Part shown: in pieces, positions 48,379-57,579 of the stretch
Layout of the letters: the number at the start of each line of letters is the position of its first letter
How positions within the stretch are numbered: position 1 is the first letter of the stretch
Assembly (NCBI GenBank): GCA_003221035.1
Contig: QHUB01000010.1
Span: 1 to 64,000 of the forward strand
Source of the DNA: Gemmatimonadota bacterium
GTDB taxonomy: Bacteria > Gemmatimonadota > Gemmatimonadetes > Gemmatimonadales > GWC2-71-9
Reading direction: 5' to 3'
Length of the DNA stretch: 64,000 nucleotides
The notes under the pieces: generated by a model
Database searches by the model: none
What the model was told of the DNA's origin: nothing
What the model saw: only the letters and a program-made list of their open reading frames with translations
Translations under genes and position numbers: made by a program

Positions 48379-49715
48379 GTCGCCCTCAATGAATCGGGCC
48401 GGATCATCCGGCCCCGGATCATGACCATCGAGATATTGCGGGTGGCGCCGATGTTGCCGGCGGGATTGCCGTTCAGCACGACGAGGTCGGCCACTTTTCC
48501 CGGCGCGATCATGCCCAACGAGTCCGCATGGAGCAGCTGCGCGCCGCGCCGGGTGGCGGCCGTGATCGCCTCGAGCGGGGTAAGGCCCGCGGCCACGAGC
48601 AGCGCCATCTCCTCATGCATCGAGTAGCCCGGAATCAACAACTGATTGGCGGCGTCGGTGCCGGCGGCGATTGCGCCGCCGGCGCGTTTGAACTCGCGGA
48701 CGAATTGATCCTGGCGCCGGCGCGAGCGCCGGAATGCGTCGAAGTCGGCCGCATGCCAGCCGGTGCGCCGCACGAGACTCGGCACGCTGCGCACGCTCTG
48801 CGCGTTGTCGGGCACATCTTCCATGCCCGGCCGCGACAGCAGAATGGGATTGTCGAGCCGTGCCAGCATGTCGTGAAGCACCAGCGTCGGCACAATCGTC
48901 ACCTTGGTTTGCGCGAGCGCCTGCGCCGTGCGTGCCACCGTCGCCGAGTCCAGCGCCGCCCAGCCTTTTTCCTCCACCGTCCACCCCGTGAGGAAATTGC
49001 TGTGCGCATAGCTGTAGGTGGCGTCACCAGTCGCGGCCTGCACGACGCCGGCCATGTGCTCGATCGACACCACACCGGCGCGTGCCGCCGTCAGCGCATC
49101 GGTCTTGCCGAGGTGCGCCGCAACGGGGAGGCGGAGCTTCTCGGCTTCGTCGAGAAGTGGACGCAGCAGGTCTGGTGTGATCTTGGTGTACACCTTCAGG
49201 TAATCGGCGCCTGCCACTGCATGCTGGTCCACCGCGCGCCGCGCCTCATCAGGCGTCGAAACGCCGACGGCATTCGGGTAGGTCGTCGGCATCCCGTCGA
49301 TCATCGCGCCTGCGCTGAACATTCGCGGGCCGATGATCGAGCCGAGGTTCATCTGGCTCCGGAGCTGGAGCACGGTGTCGGTCTGGCCGTGCAGGTCGCG
49401 CACGGTCGTGACGCCCCACGCGATGTACCGCTGCGTCGCCCAGCGTTCGACGTGCGCGTGCGCATCGATCAGCCCGGGAATGACCGTCTTTCCCACCAGA
49501 CTGATCTGCTCGGCGCCGTTCGGGATGGAGATCTCGTTCACCCGCGCGACGGCATCGATGTGGCCGTTGCGGATGATGATCAGCGCATCGCTTTTCGGGT
49601 CTCCGCCCGCGCCGTCGATCAAAGTCGCACCGGTGAGCGCGATGACGCGGTCTTTAGGCGGGAGAAACTTGCTGCAGCCGCAGAGTGACAGCAGAAACAG
49701 GAACGTGAGCCTCAC
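48369..49715 (-). CDS. Imidazolonepropionase-like amidohydrolase lipoprotein
   Basis: 448 residues from GTG 49715 (GTGA overlap), beginning a lipoprotein signal (FLFLLSLCGCSK). Metal motif is complete: VIPGLIDAHAHVERW (HxH), VAAHLGKTDALTAAR, VVSIEHMAG and AAGTDAANQLLIPGYSMHEE. It is an exported metal-dependent hydrolase, probably dipeptidase/prolidase or imidazolonepropionase-like; substrate unknown. Adjacent to a second amidohydrolase, suggesting joint peptide or D-amino-acid scavenging outside the membrane. Confidence 0.88.
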   Translation of the reverse strand: MRLTFLFLLSLCGCSKFLPPKDRVIALTGATLIDGAGGDPKSDALIIIRNGHIDAVARVNEISIPNGAEQISLVGKTVIPGLIDAHAHVERWATQRYIAWGVTTVRDLHGQTDTVLQLRSQMNLGSIIGPRMFSAGAMIDGMPTTYPNAVGVSTPDEARRAVDQHAVAGADYLKVYTKITPDLLRPLLDEAEKLRLPVAAHLGKTDALTAARAGVVSIEHMAGVVQAATGDATYSYAHSNFLTGWTVEEKGWAALDSATVARTAQALAQTKVTIVPTLVLHDMLARLDNPILLSRPGMEDVPDNAQSVRSVPSLVRRTGWHAADFDAFRRSRRRQDQFVREFKRAGGAIAAGTDAANQLLIPGYSMHEEMALLVAAGLTPLEAITAATRRGAQLLHADSLGMIAPGKVADLVVLNGNPAGNIGATRNISMVMIRGRMIRPDSLRATWK

Positions 49716-50161
49716 TTCGTGTCCGCCGACGTGTGATCGTGCAGAATCTTCCAGCGGTCGCCCTGCTTTTGCAGCACCAGCGTGAACGGCCCACTCGCGA
49801 CCGTGGAATCGCGACGCGACAGCTTGAACCGCGCGGTCGCATACGCGAAGTCGGGCGTCAGGACGCGGACATGCAGCTCGTCGAACGACAGCGAGTCGCG
49901 CGACTTGCCCGGCGCGAAATAGTTTTTTTGGTAGCGATCGTAGAGCGCCTGCCAGCCATATTGGACGTGTCCGTTGTTCATGTAGCTCGTGAGCGAATCC
50001 TGCGCGTAGTCGCTCATGAAGCCCTGAAGATCTCCGCGATTCCAATCGGATGCGGAGCGCTTGAGCATCGCGGCGATTTCATCGGGCGGATTGCCCAGCG
50101 GAATTTTTGGCGCGGAACAGGCGGCCAGCGCAGCGAGAACCACGTACGACGCACGACGCAC
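49712..50161 (-). CDS. SnoaL/DUF4440-like lipoprotein
   Basis: 149 residues. Lipobox LAALAACS, then a single NTF2-like cone fold: AAMLKRSASDWNRGDLQGFMSDYAQDS is shortened here to SDWNRGDLQGFMSDY, with YATARFKLSR and LVLQKQGDRWKILHDHTS at the end. This ketosteroid-isomerase-like domain often binds small ligands; no role known. First gene of the eleven-gene minus run. Confidence 0.88.
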   Translation of the reverse strand: MRRASYVVLAALAACSAPKIPLGNPPDEIAAMLKRSASDWNRGDLQGFMSDYAQDSLTSYMNNGHVQYGWQALYDRYQKNYFAPGKSRDSLSFDELHVRVLTPDFAYATARFKLSRRDSTVASGPFTLVLQKQGDRWKILHDHTSADTK

Positions 50162-50182
50162 GAGTTCGTCTCCTTTAACGAG

Positions 50183-50215
50183 CCGCGGGAGCGTCTCGGC
50201 GAGACGCTCCCGCGG
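50183..50215. terminator. Perfect 15-bp hairpin
   Basis: CCGCGGGAGCGTCTC, loop GGC, GAGACGCTCCCGCGG. It separates the histone-like gene (ends 50234 on the minus strand) from the SnoaL-like gene start. There is no U-tract; it is strong enough to terminate or insulate. Confidence 0.7.
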
Positions 50216-50233
50216 ATGTCGGTGCGAGATCGG

Positions 50234-50488
50234 TTAGCGGCGGCGCTTCTTCGGGGACTTTTTCTTCTTCGCCGCTTTCTTCTTTGTCTTAGGCCGGGCC
50301 TTCTTGGCCGCTTTCTTTTTCTTCTTGGCCTTCGGCTTGGAGGACGGGCGCGGCCGCGCGGGCCGCGAGGACTCCTCCATCGGCTCCGACGACGGCGTCG
50401 GGGCGGGAGTGGGGGCCGACGGGAACATCGGCTCCATGAAGCCCGGTCCCGGCCAACTACTCTCCGTTACGTCCGTCTGCTCAAGCAT
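50234..50488 (-). CDS. Histone H1-like Lys/Ala/Pro-rich protein
   Basis: 84 residues. The N-terminal half is acidic/proline-rich (ESSWPGPGFMEPMFPSAPTP); the C-terminal half is a run of lysine, alanine and arginine (KPKAKKKKKAAKKARPKTKK, ending KKKKSPKKRRR). This matches the tail of bacterial H1-like nucleoid proteins (Hc1/AlgP type) and predicts an unfolded DNA- or RNA-binding polycation. It stands alone between a strong hairpin and a promoter region. Confidence 0.72.
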   Translation of the reverse strand: MLEQTDVTESSWPGPGFMEPMFPSAPTPAPTPSSEPMEESSRPARPRPSSKPKAKKKKKAAKKARPKTKKKAAKKKKSPKKRRR

Positions 50489-50623
50489 CGGATCTTCTCC
50501 ATGCTGGTAGGTGCGAGGGCGTCGTGGGTGGCCTATAGCTTACCGCGGGATTTCTACCTCGCAAGGTGACACGAACTAGCGTGTTTTCGGTGCCGAAACT
50601 GCGCTCGAATGTGACAAGTTGGC

Positions 50624-50652
50624 TTGACAACGCCATTTAGCTGAACACACAT
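50624..50652 (+). promoter_or_regulatory. Possible sigma-70-type promoter for the Ig-like/PD40 gene
   Basis: TTGACA at 50624-50629 is a perfect -35 hexamer; 17 nt later ACACAT is a weak -10. It lies just before the ATG at 50662, so the leader would be very short. Confidence 0.35.
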
Positions 50653-50661
50653 TCGCGAGCC

Positions 50662-52950
50662 ATGATCGGACGCACGTTTTTCGCGACACTCGCGCTCGCG
50701 GTCCCCAGCGCCCTGGCGGCGCAGAACGTCGCCGAGGTTCAGGTCGCCCCGCCCGCCGTGACGATTCGGGTCGGCGAGCGCAGCGGATTGCTCGCGACCG
50801 CGTTCGATCGCATCGGGAACGTCATCCCGACGGTCCGCATCATCTGGTCGTCGAACAACCTCAACGTCGCGAAGATCGACAACAACGGCACCGTCACCGG
50901 CGTCGCCAACGGCGTCGCCATCATCGAGGCGCGGGTTGGCGCCCGGCGTGGGCAAGCCGCCATCCAGGTCACCGGCGGTGCCAGCGCCGCCCCGCCCCCG
51001 GCGCCTCCGGCGGCTCCGCCCGCCGCACCTCCGCCACCTCCAGGCCCCGATCCTTACCTCGGACAGCCTGCGGGTACCGGTCCCGCAGCGGCGCTGCGGC
51101 TCGATCCAGGCGTCGTGTATCTGCTGCCGTCGGAGAACACTCGAGTTTCGCCTCGGGCCATCAAGGAGGATGGCTCGCCCGCGGCGCCCGTCGTTGTTAC
51201 GTGGACCTCGCTCAGGCCCGACGTCGCGAGCGTGGACCAGAGCGGCAATGTCGTGGCGCTGGCTCCCGGTCAGGGCACAATTCAAGTCACGGTCGCGGGC
51301 GGTCTTACAGCCACGGCCCCCGTCGTCGTGCAGCAGGCGGAGTTCAGCGTGCGCGAAGGAGCGCAGTTGCTGCTGTCGCCGGGTGAAGTCGATACCGTGC
51401 ATGTCGTCGTCACCACACAGAGCGGCCGCACGGTTAATCCCCTGGTGCTGCAGTGGTCGTCCACCGATCAGAGTGTCGCGCGCGTCAGCCTCGGGGGTGT
51501 GGTGACCGCCGCTGGACCGGGCAAAGCGCTGTTGAACGTGTCGGGCCTTTTGCAGAACAAGACCATCGAGGTGTCGGTCCATCAGGTGGTGGACAAACTC
51601 TCGGTGCGGCCGCGCGTCGCGACCGAAGTGCAGGTACCACTTACGGGCTCGGCCAAGTTCGAGGCGCAGGCGCTCACTGCTGAGAATGTGGGGGTGCCCG
51701 AGGCACCGCTCCGCTGGGTGGTGACCGATCCCCAGATCGCGACCTTCGACGCGCAGACCGGCATGCTCACCGGTCGCGCCGTCGGCAAGACGCAGCTGAC
51801 GGTTCGCGGTCCTGGCTCCGGGTTGGCCGTCACGTGGAACGTCAGCGTCATCGCCGGGTCGCCGAAATTCACGCAGTCCCGAGTTGGAATCGGCCTCAAT
51901 CAGCGCCACACGCTGCGCGCCAATTACGCGGACTCGCTTGGAAACGCGCTTGGCCCCGCGACAAACCTCACGTGGGCCAGCGACAATCCCCAGGTCGCCG
52001 CGGTCGGTGAAGACGGCACGGTGTCGGGCGCCGGGTACGGACGTGCGAAGGTGACCGCCACCGCTCCCGGCGGAAAGACGGCAGTTGCCGACGTGTACGT
52101 CGTCGGCGAAATCGTCGTAGCGAGCAACCGTGGATTCCCGAACACACCAGGGAAATTCCAGCTGTTCAGCGTCGAGCGCGCCAACCTGGCCGGCCTCACC
52201 AAGCTGACGCCCGCGACCGATACGGTCTCGGCCAGCGATCCCACGTTTTCGCCCGATGGCTCGCGGGTCGCCTACGTCTCGCTGAAGGACGGCAATCCCG
52301 AGATCTACGTCATGAACGCGGACGGCACGGGCCCGACCCGCCTCACGACCGATCCGCAGGCGGATGGGCATCCCGCCTTCAGCGCCGATGGCCAGACCGT
52401 CCTCTTCCACTCGGCCCGCACCGCAGGGAAGCAGCAGATCTGGTCGGTCAATGTCGACGGCAGCGGGCTGCAGCCGCTCACGCGCGATTCGGTGAATTCA
52501 GCGCCGACCATTTCACCTGACGGGCAGACGATCGCCTACGTCTCCTCGCGCAACAAAGACATCGACATCTGGCTCATGAACCGCGACGGCACGAACCAGC
52601 GGCAATTCACCCGGTCGCCGCAGCAACGCGAATCCGAGCCGCACTTCCTGCGCGATGGCACGCTGACCTATCTGGTCGAGCGGCGCGACGCCAACCGCAC
52701 CGTCCAGCAGGTGATGAAAGCGGATCTCGCGACCGGCGCGACCACGGCGATCACAGGGACGGACCTGGCGATTGCGTCGTTCGCCGTCTCGCCGTCGGGC
52801 GATCTCGTGGCGCTGGTCGTCAACACCAAGCCCCAGGATCACAGCCATCCGGCATACCGGGTCTACGTCCAGCCGGTTTCTTCTGGAACGCCGGTTCCCC
52901 TGCCCACGACCGGCACGGAGCAGATGATTACGCCAGCCTTCCGGCCTTAG
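50662..52950 (+). CDS. Secreted Ig-like (Big_2) repeat protein with C-terminal TolB/PD40 propeller
   Basis: 762 residues. Signal peptide ends ALAAQN. A Big_2-type Ig-like domain (VTIRVGERSGLLATAFD, NNGTVTGVANGVAIIEARV) is followed by an Ala/Pro-rich linker (PPPAPPAAPPAAPPPPPGP) and four more Ig-like domains to about residue 490 (DQSGNVVALAPGQGTIQVTV, LGGVVTAAGPGKALLNVSG, QTGMLTGRAVGKTQLTV, EDGTVSGAGYGRAKVTA). A PD40/TolB propeller follows (PTFSPDGSRVAYVSLKDGNP, PAFSADGQTVLFHSA, PTISPDGQTIAYVSSRNKDI). Probably cell-surface or periplasmic scaffold. Confidence 0.9.
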   Translation: MIGRTFFATLALAVPSALAAQNVAEVQVAPPAVTIRVGERSGLLATAFDRIGNVIPTVRIIWSSNNLNVAKIDNNGTVTGVANGVAIIEARVGARRGQAAIQVTGGASAAPPPAPPAAPPAAPPPPPGPDPYLGQPAGTGPAAALRLDPGVVYLLPSENTRVSPRAIKEDGSPAAPVVVTWTSLRPDVASVDQSGNVVALAPGQGTIQVTVAGGLTATAPVVVQQAEFSVREGAQLLLSPGEVDTVHVVVTTQSGRTVNPLVLQWSSTDQSVARVSLGGVVTAAGPGKALLNVSGLLQNKTIEVSVHQVVDKLSVRPRVATEVQVPLTGSAKFEAQALTAENVGVPEAPLRWVVTDPQIATFDAQTGMLTGRAVGKTQLTVRGPGSGLAVTWNVSVIAGSPKFTQSRVGIGLNQRHTLRANYADSLGNALGPATNLTWASDNPQVAAVGEDGTVSGAGYGRAKVTATAPGGKTAVADVYVVGEIVVASNRGFPNTPGKFQLFSVERANLAGLTKLTPATDTVSASDPTFSPDGSRVAYVSLKDGNPEIYVMNADGTGPTRLTTDPQADGHPAFSADGQTVLFHSARTAGKQQIWSVNVDGSGLQPLTRDSVNSAPTISPDGQTIAYVSSRNKDIDIWLMNRDGTNQRQFTRSPQQRESEPHFLRDGTLTYLVERRDANRTVQQVMKADLATGATTAITGTDLAIASFAVSPSGDLVALVVNTKPQDHSHPAYRVYVQPVSSGTPVPLPTTGTEQMITPAFRP

Positions 52951-52984
52951 CAGGAATCGGGAGTCAGGAGTCGGGAGCCAGGAA
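52951..52984 (+). repeat. GGGAGTCAGG half-element before the alcohol dehydrogenase gene
   Basis: The 36-nt gap consists of CAGGAATCGGGAGTCAGGAG plus TCGGGAGCCAGG, the same core as the dyad inside the FAD-oxidase gene. It also offers GGAG/AGGA bases that could serve as the ribosome-binding site for the next ATG. Confidence 0.6.
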
Positions 52985-52986
52985 CA

Positions 52987-54027
52987 ATGCGCGCGTGCGT
53001 TCTAACGGCGACCGGCGGAATCGACAACCTCGACGTCAAATACGTGCCCGATGCTCCCGCTCCCCAGGCTGGGGAAGTGCGAGTCGGCATCCGCGCGGCC
53101 GCGTTGAATCACCTCGATCTATTTGTTGCGCAGGGCATGCCGGGGGCGGCGGACCGCTTTCCCCACGTCGTCGGAGCGGACGGCGCCGGGATCGTCGAGT
53201 CCGTGGGACCGAACGTCACCACGGTCCGTCCGGGCGATCGCGTCATGATCAATCCGGGAATCTCGGACTACACGTGCGAATTCTGTAGCGCCGGCGAGCA
53301 CTCGCTCTGCGTGAATTACCGCCTCCTCGGCGAGCATCTGCCGGGGACGCTCGCGGAGCTCGTGACGGTCCCCGCGCCCAACGTCGCCCCGATCCCCGCG
53401 CTCGTGCCGCCGCTTTCGTGGGGAGAAGCCGCGGCGTTTTCGCTCGTGACGCTGACCGCCTGGCGGATGCTCGTAACGCGCGCGCGCGTTCAGGCTGGAG
53501 AATGGGTCCTGATCTGGGGCATCGGCGGGGGCGTCTCACTCGCCGCTTTGCGCGTCGCGAAGCTCTACGGCGCGCGCGTCATTGCGACGTCGTCGAGCGA
53601 CGCGAAGCTCGACGCCGCGAAGGGGCTGGGCGCCGACGTCACGCTGAATCACCGCACGCAGCAGATCTCACAGGAGGTTCGCGCGCTCACGAAGAAGCGC
53701 GGCGTGGACGTCGTAGTCGAGAATGTGGGCGCCGCGACCTGGGACGAGTCACTCAGGAGTTTGCGGCGCGGCGGGCGGCTCGTGACGTGCGGTGCGACAA
53801 CCGGCCCGCAGGTGGGAATCGACCTCCGGCGGCTGTTCTGGCATCACTGGAGCATCCTGGGATCGACCATGGGGAACGCGGCGGAGTACGCCGAGATCAT
53901 CAGGCGACTTGGGCGGGGAGAGCTGCGGCCGACCGTGGATCGGGTGTATCCGCTGTCTCAGGCCAGGGAAGCGTATGAGCGCCTGGAACGAGGAGAGCAG
54001 CTCGGAAAAATCACCGTCGAGATCTAG
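52987..54027 (+). CDS. Zinc-type alcohol dehydrogenase/quinone oxidoreductase family
   Basis: 346 residues of the MDR superfamily. Catalytic-domain start ALNHLDLFVAQGMPG, HVVGADGAGIVESVG, and structural-zinc lobe YTCEFCSAGEHSLC, which has three of the usual four cysteines with closer spacing. Rossmann domain: VLIWGIGGGVSLAALRVAKLYGARVIATSSS. NAD(P)H-dependent oxidation or reduction of an alcohol, enone or related substrate; not more precise from sequence. Followed after 59 nt by gyrA. Confidence 0.9.
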   Translation: MRACVLTATGGIDNLDVKYVPDAPAPQAGEVRVGIRAAALNHLDLFVAQGMPGAADRFPHVVGADGAGIVESVGPNVTTVRPGDRVMINPGISDYTCEFCSAGEHSLCVNYRLLGEHLPGTLAELVTVPAPNVAPIPALVPPLSWGEAAAFSLVTLTAWRMLVTRARVQAGEWVLIWGIGGGVSLAALRVAKLYGARVIATSSSDAKLDAAKGLGADVTLNHRTQQISQEVRALTKKRGVDVVVENVGAATWDESLRSLRRGGRLVTCGATTGPQVGIDLRRLFWHHWSILGSTMGNAAEYAEIIRRLGRGELRPTVDRVYPLSQAREAYERLERGEQLGKITVEI

Positions 54028-54086
54028 CTTTTCCGCAGCTAAGTATTTAAGTTTCATCATCTTATCTCACTCCTACATCGAATCCA

Positions 54087-56636
54087 ATGACCGGTCCTAA
54101 CGTCCGCGAGCGCATCCTCCCTCGGCTGATCGAGGATGAATTAAAGGAATCGTTCCTCGATTACTCGATGAGCGTCATCGTGTCGCGCGCGCTGCCCGAT
54201 GTGCGCGACGGCCTGAAGCCCGTTCACCGCCGCATCCTCTACGCCATGCACGAGCTGGGGCTCGTGCCCGGCCGGCCTTACAAGAAAGCCGCCACGGTCG
54301 TCGGCGACGTGCTCGGCAAATATCATCCGCACGGCGACATCGCGGTCTACGACTCACTCGTCCGGATGGTGCAGGACTTCTCGCTGCGGTATCCGCTGAT
54401 CGACGGGCAGGGAAACTTCGGCTCGGTCGATGGCGATTCCGCGGCCGCGTATCGCTATACCGAAGCGCGGCTCACGCGCGTCGCGATGACGATGCTGGAG
54501 GACATCGACAAGAACACCGTCGCGTTCGTCCCCAACTTCGACGACCGGCTGCAGGAGCCCACCGTCCTGCCCGGCCGGCTGCCGAACCTGATCGTGAACG
54601 GCTCGGCCGGTATCGCGGTCGGCATGACGACGAACATTCCGCCGCACAACCTGGGCGAAGTCGTCCAGGCGCTCGTCCACCTCGTCGATCACCCGACCGC
54701 GGGCATCAAGGACATCCGGAAGTTCATCAAGGGTCCCGATTTTCCGACCGGCGCGATCATTTACGGCCGCGACGGCATCAAGGAATGCTACGAGAAGGGT
54801 CGCGGCCGCATCATCATTCGCGCGCGCGCGATTATCGAAGAGAAGGAATCGACCGGCAAGCAGCAGATCGTCGTCGCGGAATTCCCGTACCAGGTCAGCC
54901 CCGAGCGGGTGCACGAGCAGATCCGCGATCTCGTGCTCGCCAAGAAGCTCGAAGGCATCAGCGACGTCCGGAACGAGTCCGACAGAGAGGGCATCCGGCT
55001 CGTCATCGAGCTGAAGCGCGACGCCATCCCGATGGTCGTGCTGAATCAGCTCTACAAGCACACGCAGATGCAGCAGACGTTCGGCGCGATCATGCTGGCG
55101 CTGGTCGACGGCGTGCCGAAAGAAATGAACCTCGTCGAGATCCTGCAGCACTTCATCGAGCATCGCCACACCGTCATCACGCGCCGCACCGAGTTCGAGC
55201 TGCAGCGCGCGCAGGATCGCGAGCACATCCTCGAAGGGTTGAAGATCGCGGTCGACAACATCGACGAAGTGATCAAGCTCATCAAGAAATCGAAGGACAC
55301 GCCGTCGGCGGACGCGGCGCTGCGGAAGCGGTTCAAGCTGTCGGAGAAGCAGTCGGCGGAAATCCTCAACATGCGCCTCGCGCGCCTGACCGCGCTCGAA
55401 ATCGAGAAGCTCGAGGCCGAGTTGAAGGACGTCCGCAAGTTCATCAAGGAATGCAAGGAGATTCTCGCGTCCAAGCCGCGGCGCATGAAGATCCTCAAAG
55501 AAGAGCTCACGGAGCTCGCTCAGGGGTTTGGTGACGACAGACGCACAGAGATCGTCGCCGACCAGGGCGAGTTCTCGATCGAGGACTTGATCGCCGAAGA
55601 GGACATGGTCATCACCGTCTCCCATGCGGGCTACATCAAGCGGCTCCCGGTTTCTGCGTACCGCCGGCAACGGCGCGGTGGCAGGGGAGTGATCGCGGCC
55701 CATCAGAAGGAAGACGACTGGGTCGAGCATCTGTTCATCGCGTCCACGCACGACTACGTGATGTTCTTTACCGAACAGGGCCAGTGTTACTGGCTGAAGG
55801 TGCATGAGATCCCGCAGGCGGCGCGCGCGGCGCGCGGCAAGCCGATTATCTCGTGCGTCGCGATGAAGCCCGACGAGCGTCTCGCCGCCCTCGTGCCGGT
55901 GCGGGAGTTCTCCGAGGATCAGTCCCTGCTGTTCGCGACCAAGGACGGGGTCGTGAAGAAGACGGTGCTGTCGGAGTTCGGAAATCCGCGCTCCGTCGGC
56001 ATCCGCGCCATCAACATCGAGAAGGGCGACCAGCTGATCGACGTCCAGGTGACCGACGGCAAGAACGACATCGTCCTCGCCACCGCGCACGGCATGAGCA
56101 TCCGCTTCCACGAGAAAGACGTGCGCGACATGGGGCGGACGGCGACCGGCGTGAAGGGGGTCGCGCTCGACAAGAAGGACGCCATCATCGACATGGTGGT
56201 GGTGCGCCGCAAGTCGACGCTGCTGACGGTCACGGAGAAAGGCCTGGGCAAGCGCTCAGAGCTTGACGAATACCGCGTGCAACACCGCGGCGGCCGCGGC
56301 ATCATCACGCTGAAGCACAGCGACAAGACCGGCGACATCGTCGCGCTGAAAGAGGTCTTGCCCGACGACGAGCTGATGATGATCACCGAGAAGGGGATCA
56401 TGATCCGCGTGCCGGTCGAAGGGATCCGCATTTCGGGGCGCAACACCCAGGGCGTGAAGATCATGAACCTCACGCCGGGCGATCTGGTCGTGGACGTGGC
56501 GCGTGTGGTGAAGGAAGATGAGGACGAGGCCGAGATCGAGGAGGATGAGGACGAGACGTCCCCCCCGCGCCCGGCGCCGCCGAAGTCCTCGGCCAAGTCC
56601 AAGCCCAAGTCCCCAGGCCCCAAGCCCAAGAAGTAG
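54087..56636 (+). CDS. gyrA: DNA gyrase subunit A, Ile at the quinolone position 83
   Basis: 849 residues. [19 protein letters not shown], active-site Tyr in [12 protein letters not shown] and the GyrA-box QRRGGRG (55.67 kb) that marks gyrase rather than topoisomerase IV. Six C-terminal pinwheel blades and an acidic then Pro/Lys-rich tail follow. The quinolone-resistance region reads [17 protein letters not shown], so E. coli Ser83 is Ile while Asp87 is kept. It introduces negative supercoils together with GyrB (not in window). It starts the run with the PLP enzyme one base downstream. Confidence 0.96.
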   Translation: MTGPNVRERILPRLIEDELKESFLDYSMSVIVSRALPDVRDGLKPVHRRILYAMHELGLVPGRPYKKAATVVGDVLGKYHPHGDIAVYDSLVRMVQDFSLRYPLIDGQGNFGSVDGDSAAAYRYTEARLTRVAMTMLEDIDKNTVAFVPNFDDRLQEPTVLPGRLPNLIVNGSAGIAVGMTTNIPPHNLGEVVQALVHLVDHPTAGIKDIRKFIKGPDFPTGAIIYGRDGIKECYEKGRGRIIIRARAIIEEKESTGKQQIVVAEFPYQVSPERVHEQIRDLVLAKKLEGISDVRNESDREGIRLVIELKRDAIPMVVLNQLYKHTQMQQTFGAIMLALVDGVPKEMNLVEILQHFIEHRHTVITRRTEFELQRAQDREHILEGLKIAVDNIDEVIKLIKKSKDTPSADAALRKRFKLSEKQSAEILNMRLARLTALEIEKLEAELKDVRKFIKECKEILASKPRRMKILKEELTELAQGFGDDRRTEIVADQGEFSIEDLIAEEDMVITVSHAGYIKRLPVSAYRRQRRGGRGVIAAHQKEDDWVEHLFIASTHDYVMFFTEQGQCYWLKVHEIPQAARAARGKPIISCVAMKPDERLAALVPVREFSEDQSLLFATKDGVVKKTVLSEFGNPRSVGIRAINIEKGDQLIDVQVTDGKNDIVLATAHGMSIRFHEKDVRDMGRTATGVKGVALDKKDAIIDMVVVRRKSTLLTVTEKGLGKRSELDEYRVQHRGGRGIITLKHSDKTGDIVALKEVLPDDELMMITEKGIMIRVPVEGIRISGRNTQGVKIMNLTPGDLVVDVARVVKEDEDEAEIEEDEDETSPPRPAPPKSSAKSKPKSPGPKPKK

Positions 56637-56637
56637 C

Positions 56638-57579
56638 GTGGTTACCGCTCCCGACATTCACGACGCTGCCGCCGCGTTGCGGAGGAGCGGCATCGCGCGC
56701 CGCACGCGGCTGCTGTACGTGGAGGAGCTGGGCGCCCATCTCAAGCTCGAGAGCGAGCAGCCGATGGGAGCGTTCAAGATTCGCGGCGCCTACAATGCCA
56801 TCCGGAAGCTCTCGGACCCCGCGCGCAAGCGCGGCGTGATTACCTACTCATCGGGAAATCACGGCCAGGCCGTTGCCTACGCCGCGAAGCATTTCGGCAT
56901 CCGCGCCGTCGTCACGATGCCCGAGACCGCACCAGCCGTGAAGGTCGATGGCGTCAAGAAGTGGGGTGGAGAAGTCGTCTTTGCCGGCAAAACATCGGAG
57001 GACCGCCGCATCACAGCGGAGGCGATCGCGGCAAAGGAAGGCCTCGCGATCGTGCCGCCGTTCGATCACCCCGACATCGTCGCGGGACAGGCGAGCGTCG
57101 CCCTGGAGATCGTCGAGCAGCTTCCGGAGGTCGAGCACATCGTCGTGCCGGTCGGCGGGGGCGGGCTGATCTCCGGCATCGTGGCGGGCCTCGCGGCTGC
57201 CGGCAGCGACGCGGACGTATGGGGTGTCGAGCCCGCGGGAGCGCCCAAACTCTCCCAGTCGTTAGCTGCCCGCCGGGTGATCAGACTACAGAAAACCCAG
57301 AGCGTCGCTGACGGGCTGATCACGCTCAACATCGGCGAGATCCCCTTCGCGGAATTGACGCGGGAGCGCGACCGGATTCGCGGCGTCGTGCTGGTCGAGG
57401 ATGACAGCATCCGCGCTGCCGTGCAGTTTCTATGGCGCACCGTTCGGCTCGCCGTCGAGCCGTCGGGGGCGGCCACGACCGCGGCACTCCTCAGCGGAGC
57501 AGTGCCACGCGGCAAGGCCACGGTGCTCGTGGTCAGTGGTGGCAACGTCGATCCCTCGCTACTCGAGGCAACTGACTGA
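56638..57579 (+). CDS. Threonine ammonia-lyase/serine racemase-type PLP enzyme
   Basis: 313 residues from GTG 56638, one base after the gyrA stop. Fold-type II PLP enzyme: schiff-base lysine in QPMGAFKIRGAYNAIRKL, SSGNHGQAVAYAAKHFG, phosphate loop VPVGGGGLISGIVAGL and VVSGGNVDPSLL. No C-terminal ACT domain, so it is the catabolic (TdcB-like) threonine/serine dehydratase or serine racemase group. It deaminates L-threonine or L-serine, or racemises serine. The next gene's ATG overlaps its TGA. Confidence 0.92.
   Translation: MVTAPDIHDAAAALRRSGIARRTRLLYVEELGAHLKLESEQPMGAFKIRGAYNAIRKLSDPARKRGVITYSSGNHGQAVAYAAKHFGIRAVVTMPETAPAVKVDGVKKWGGEVVFAGKTSEDRRITAEAIAAKEGLAIVPPFDHPDIVAGQASVALEIVEQLPEVEHIVVPVGGGGLISGIVAGLAAAGSDADVWGVEPAGAPKLSQSLAARRVIRLQKTQSVADGLITLNIGEIPFAELTRERDRIRGVVLVEDDSIRAAVQFLWRTVRLAVEPSGAATTAALLSGAVPRGKATVLVVSGGNVDPSLLEATD

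Noticed and set aside
50554-52410. 618-residue minus-strand ORF opposite the Ig-like/PD40 gene
   Set aside because: Shadow; the plus strand has signal peptide and repeated domains, the minus strand has neither.
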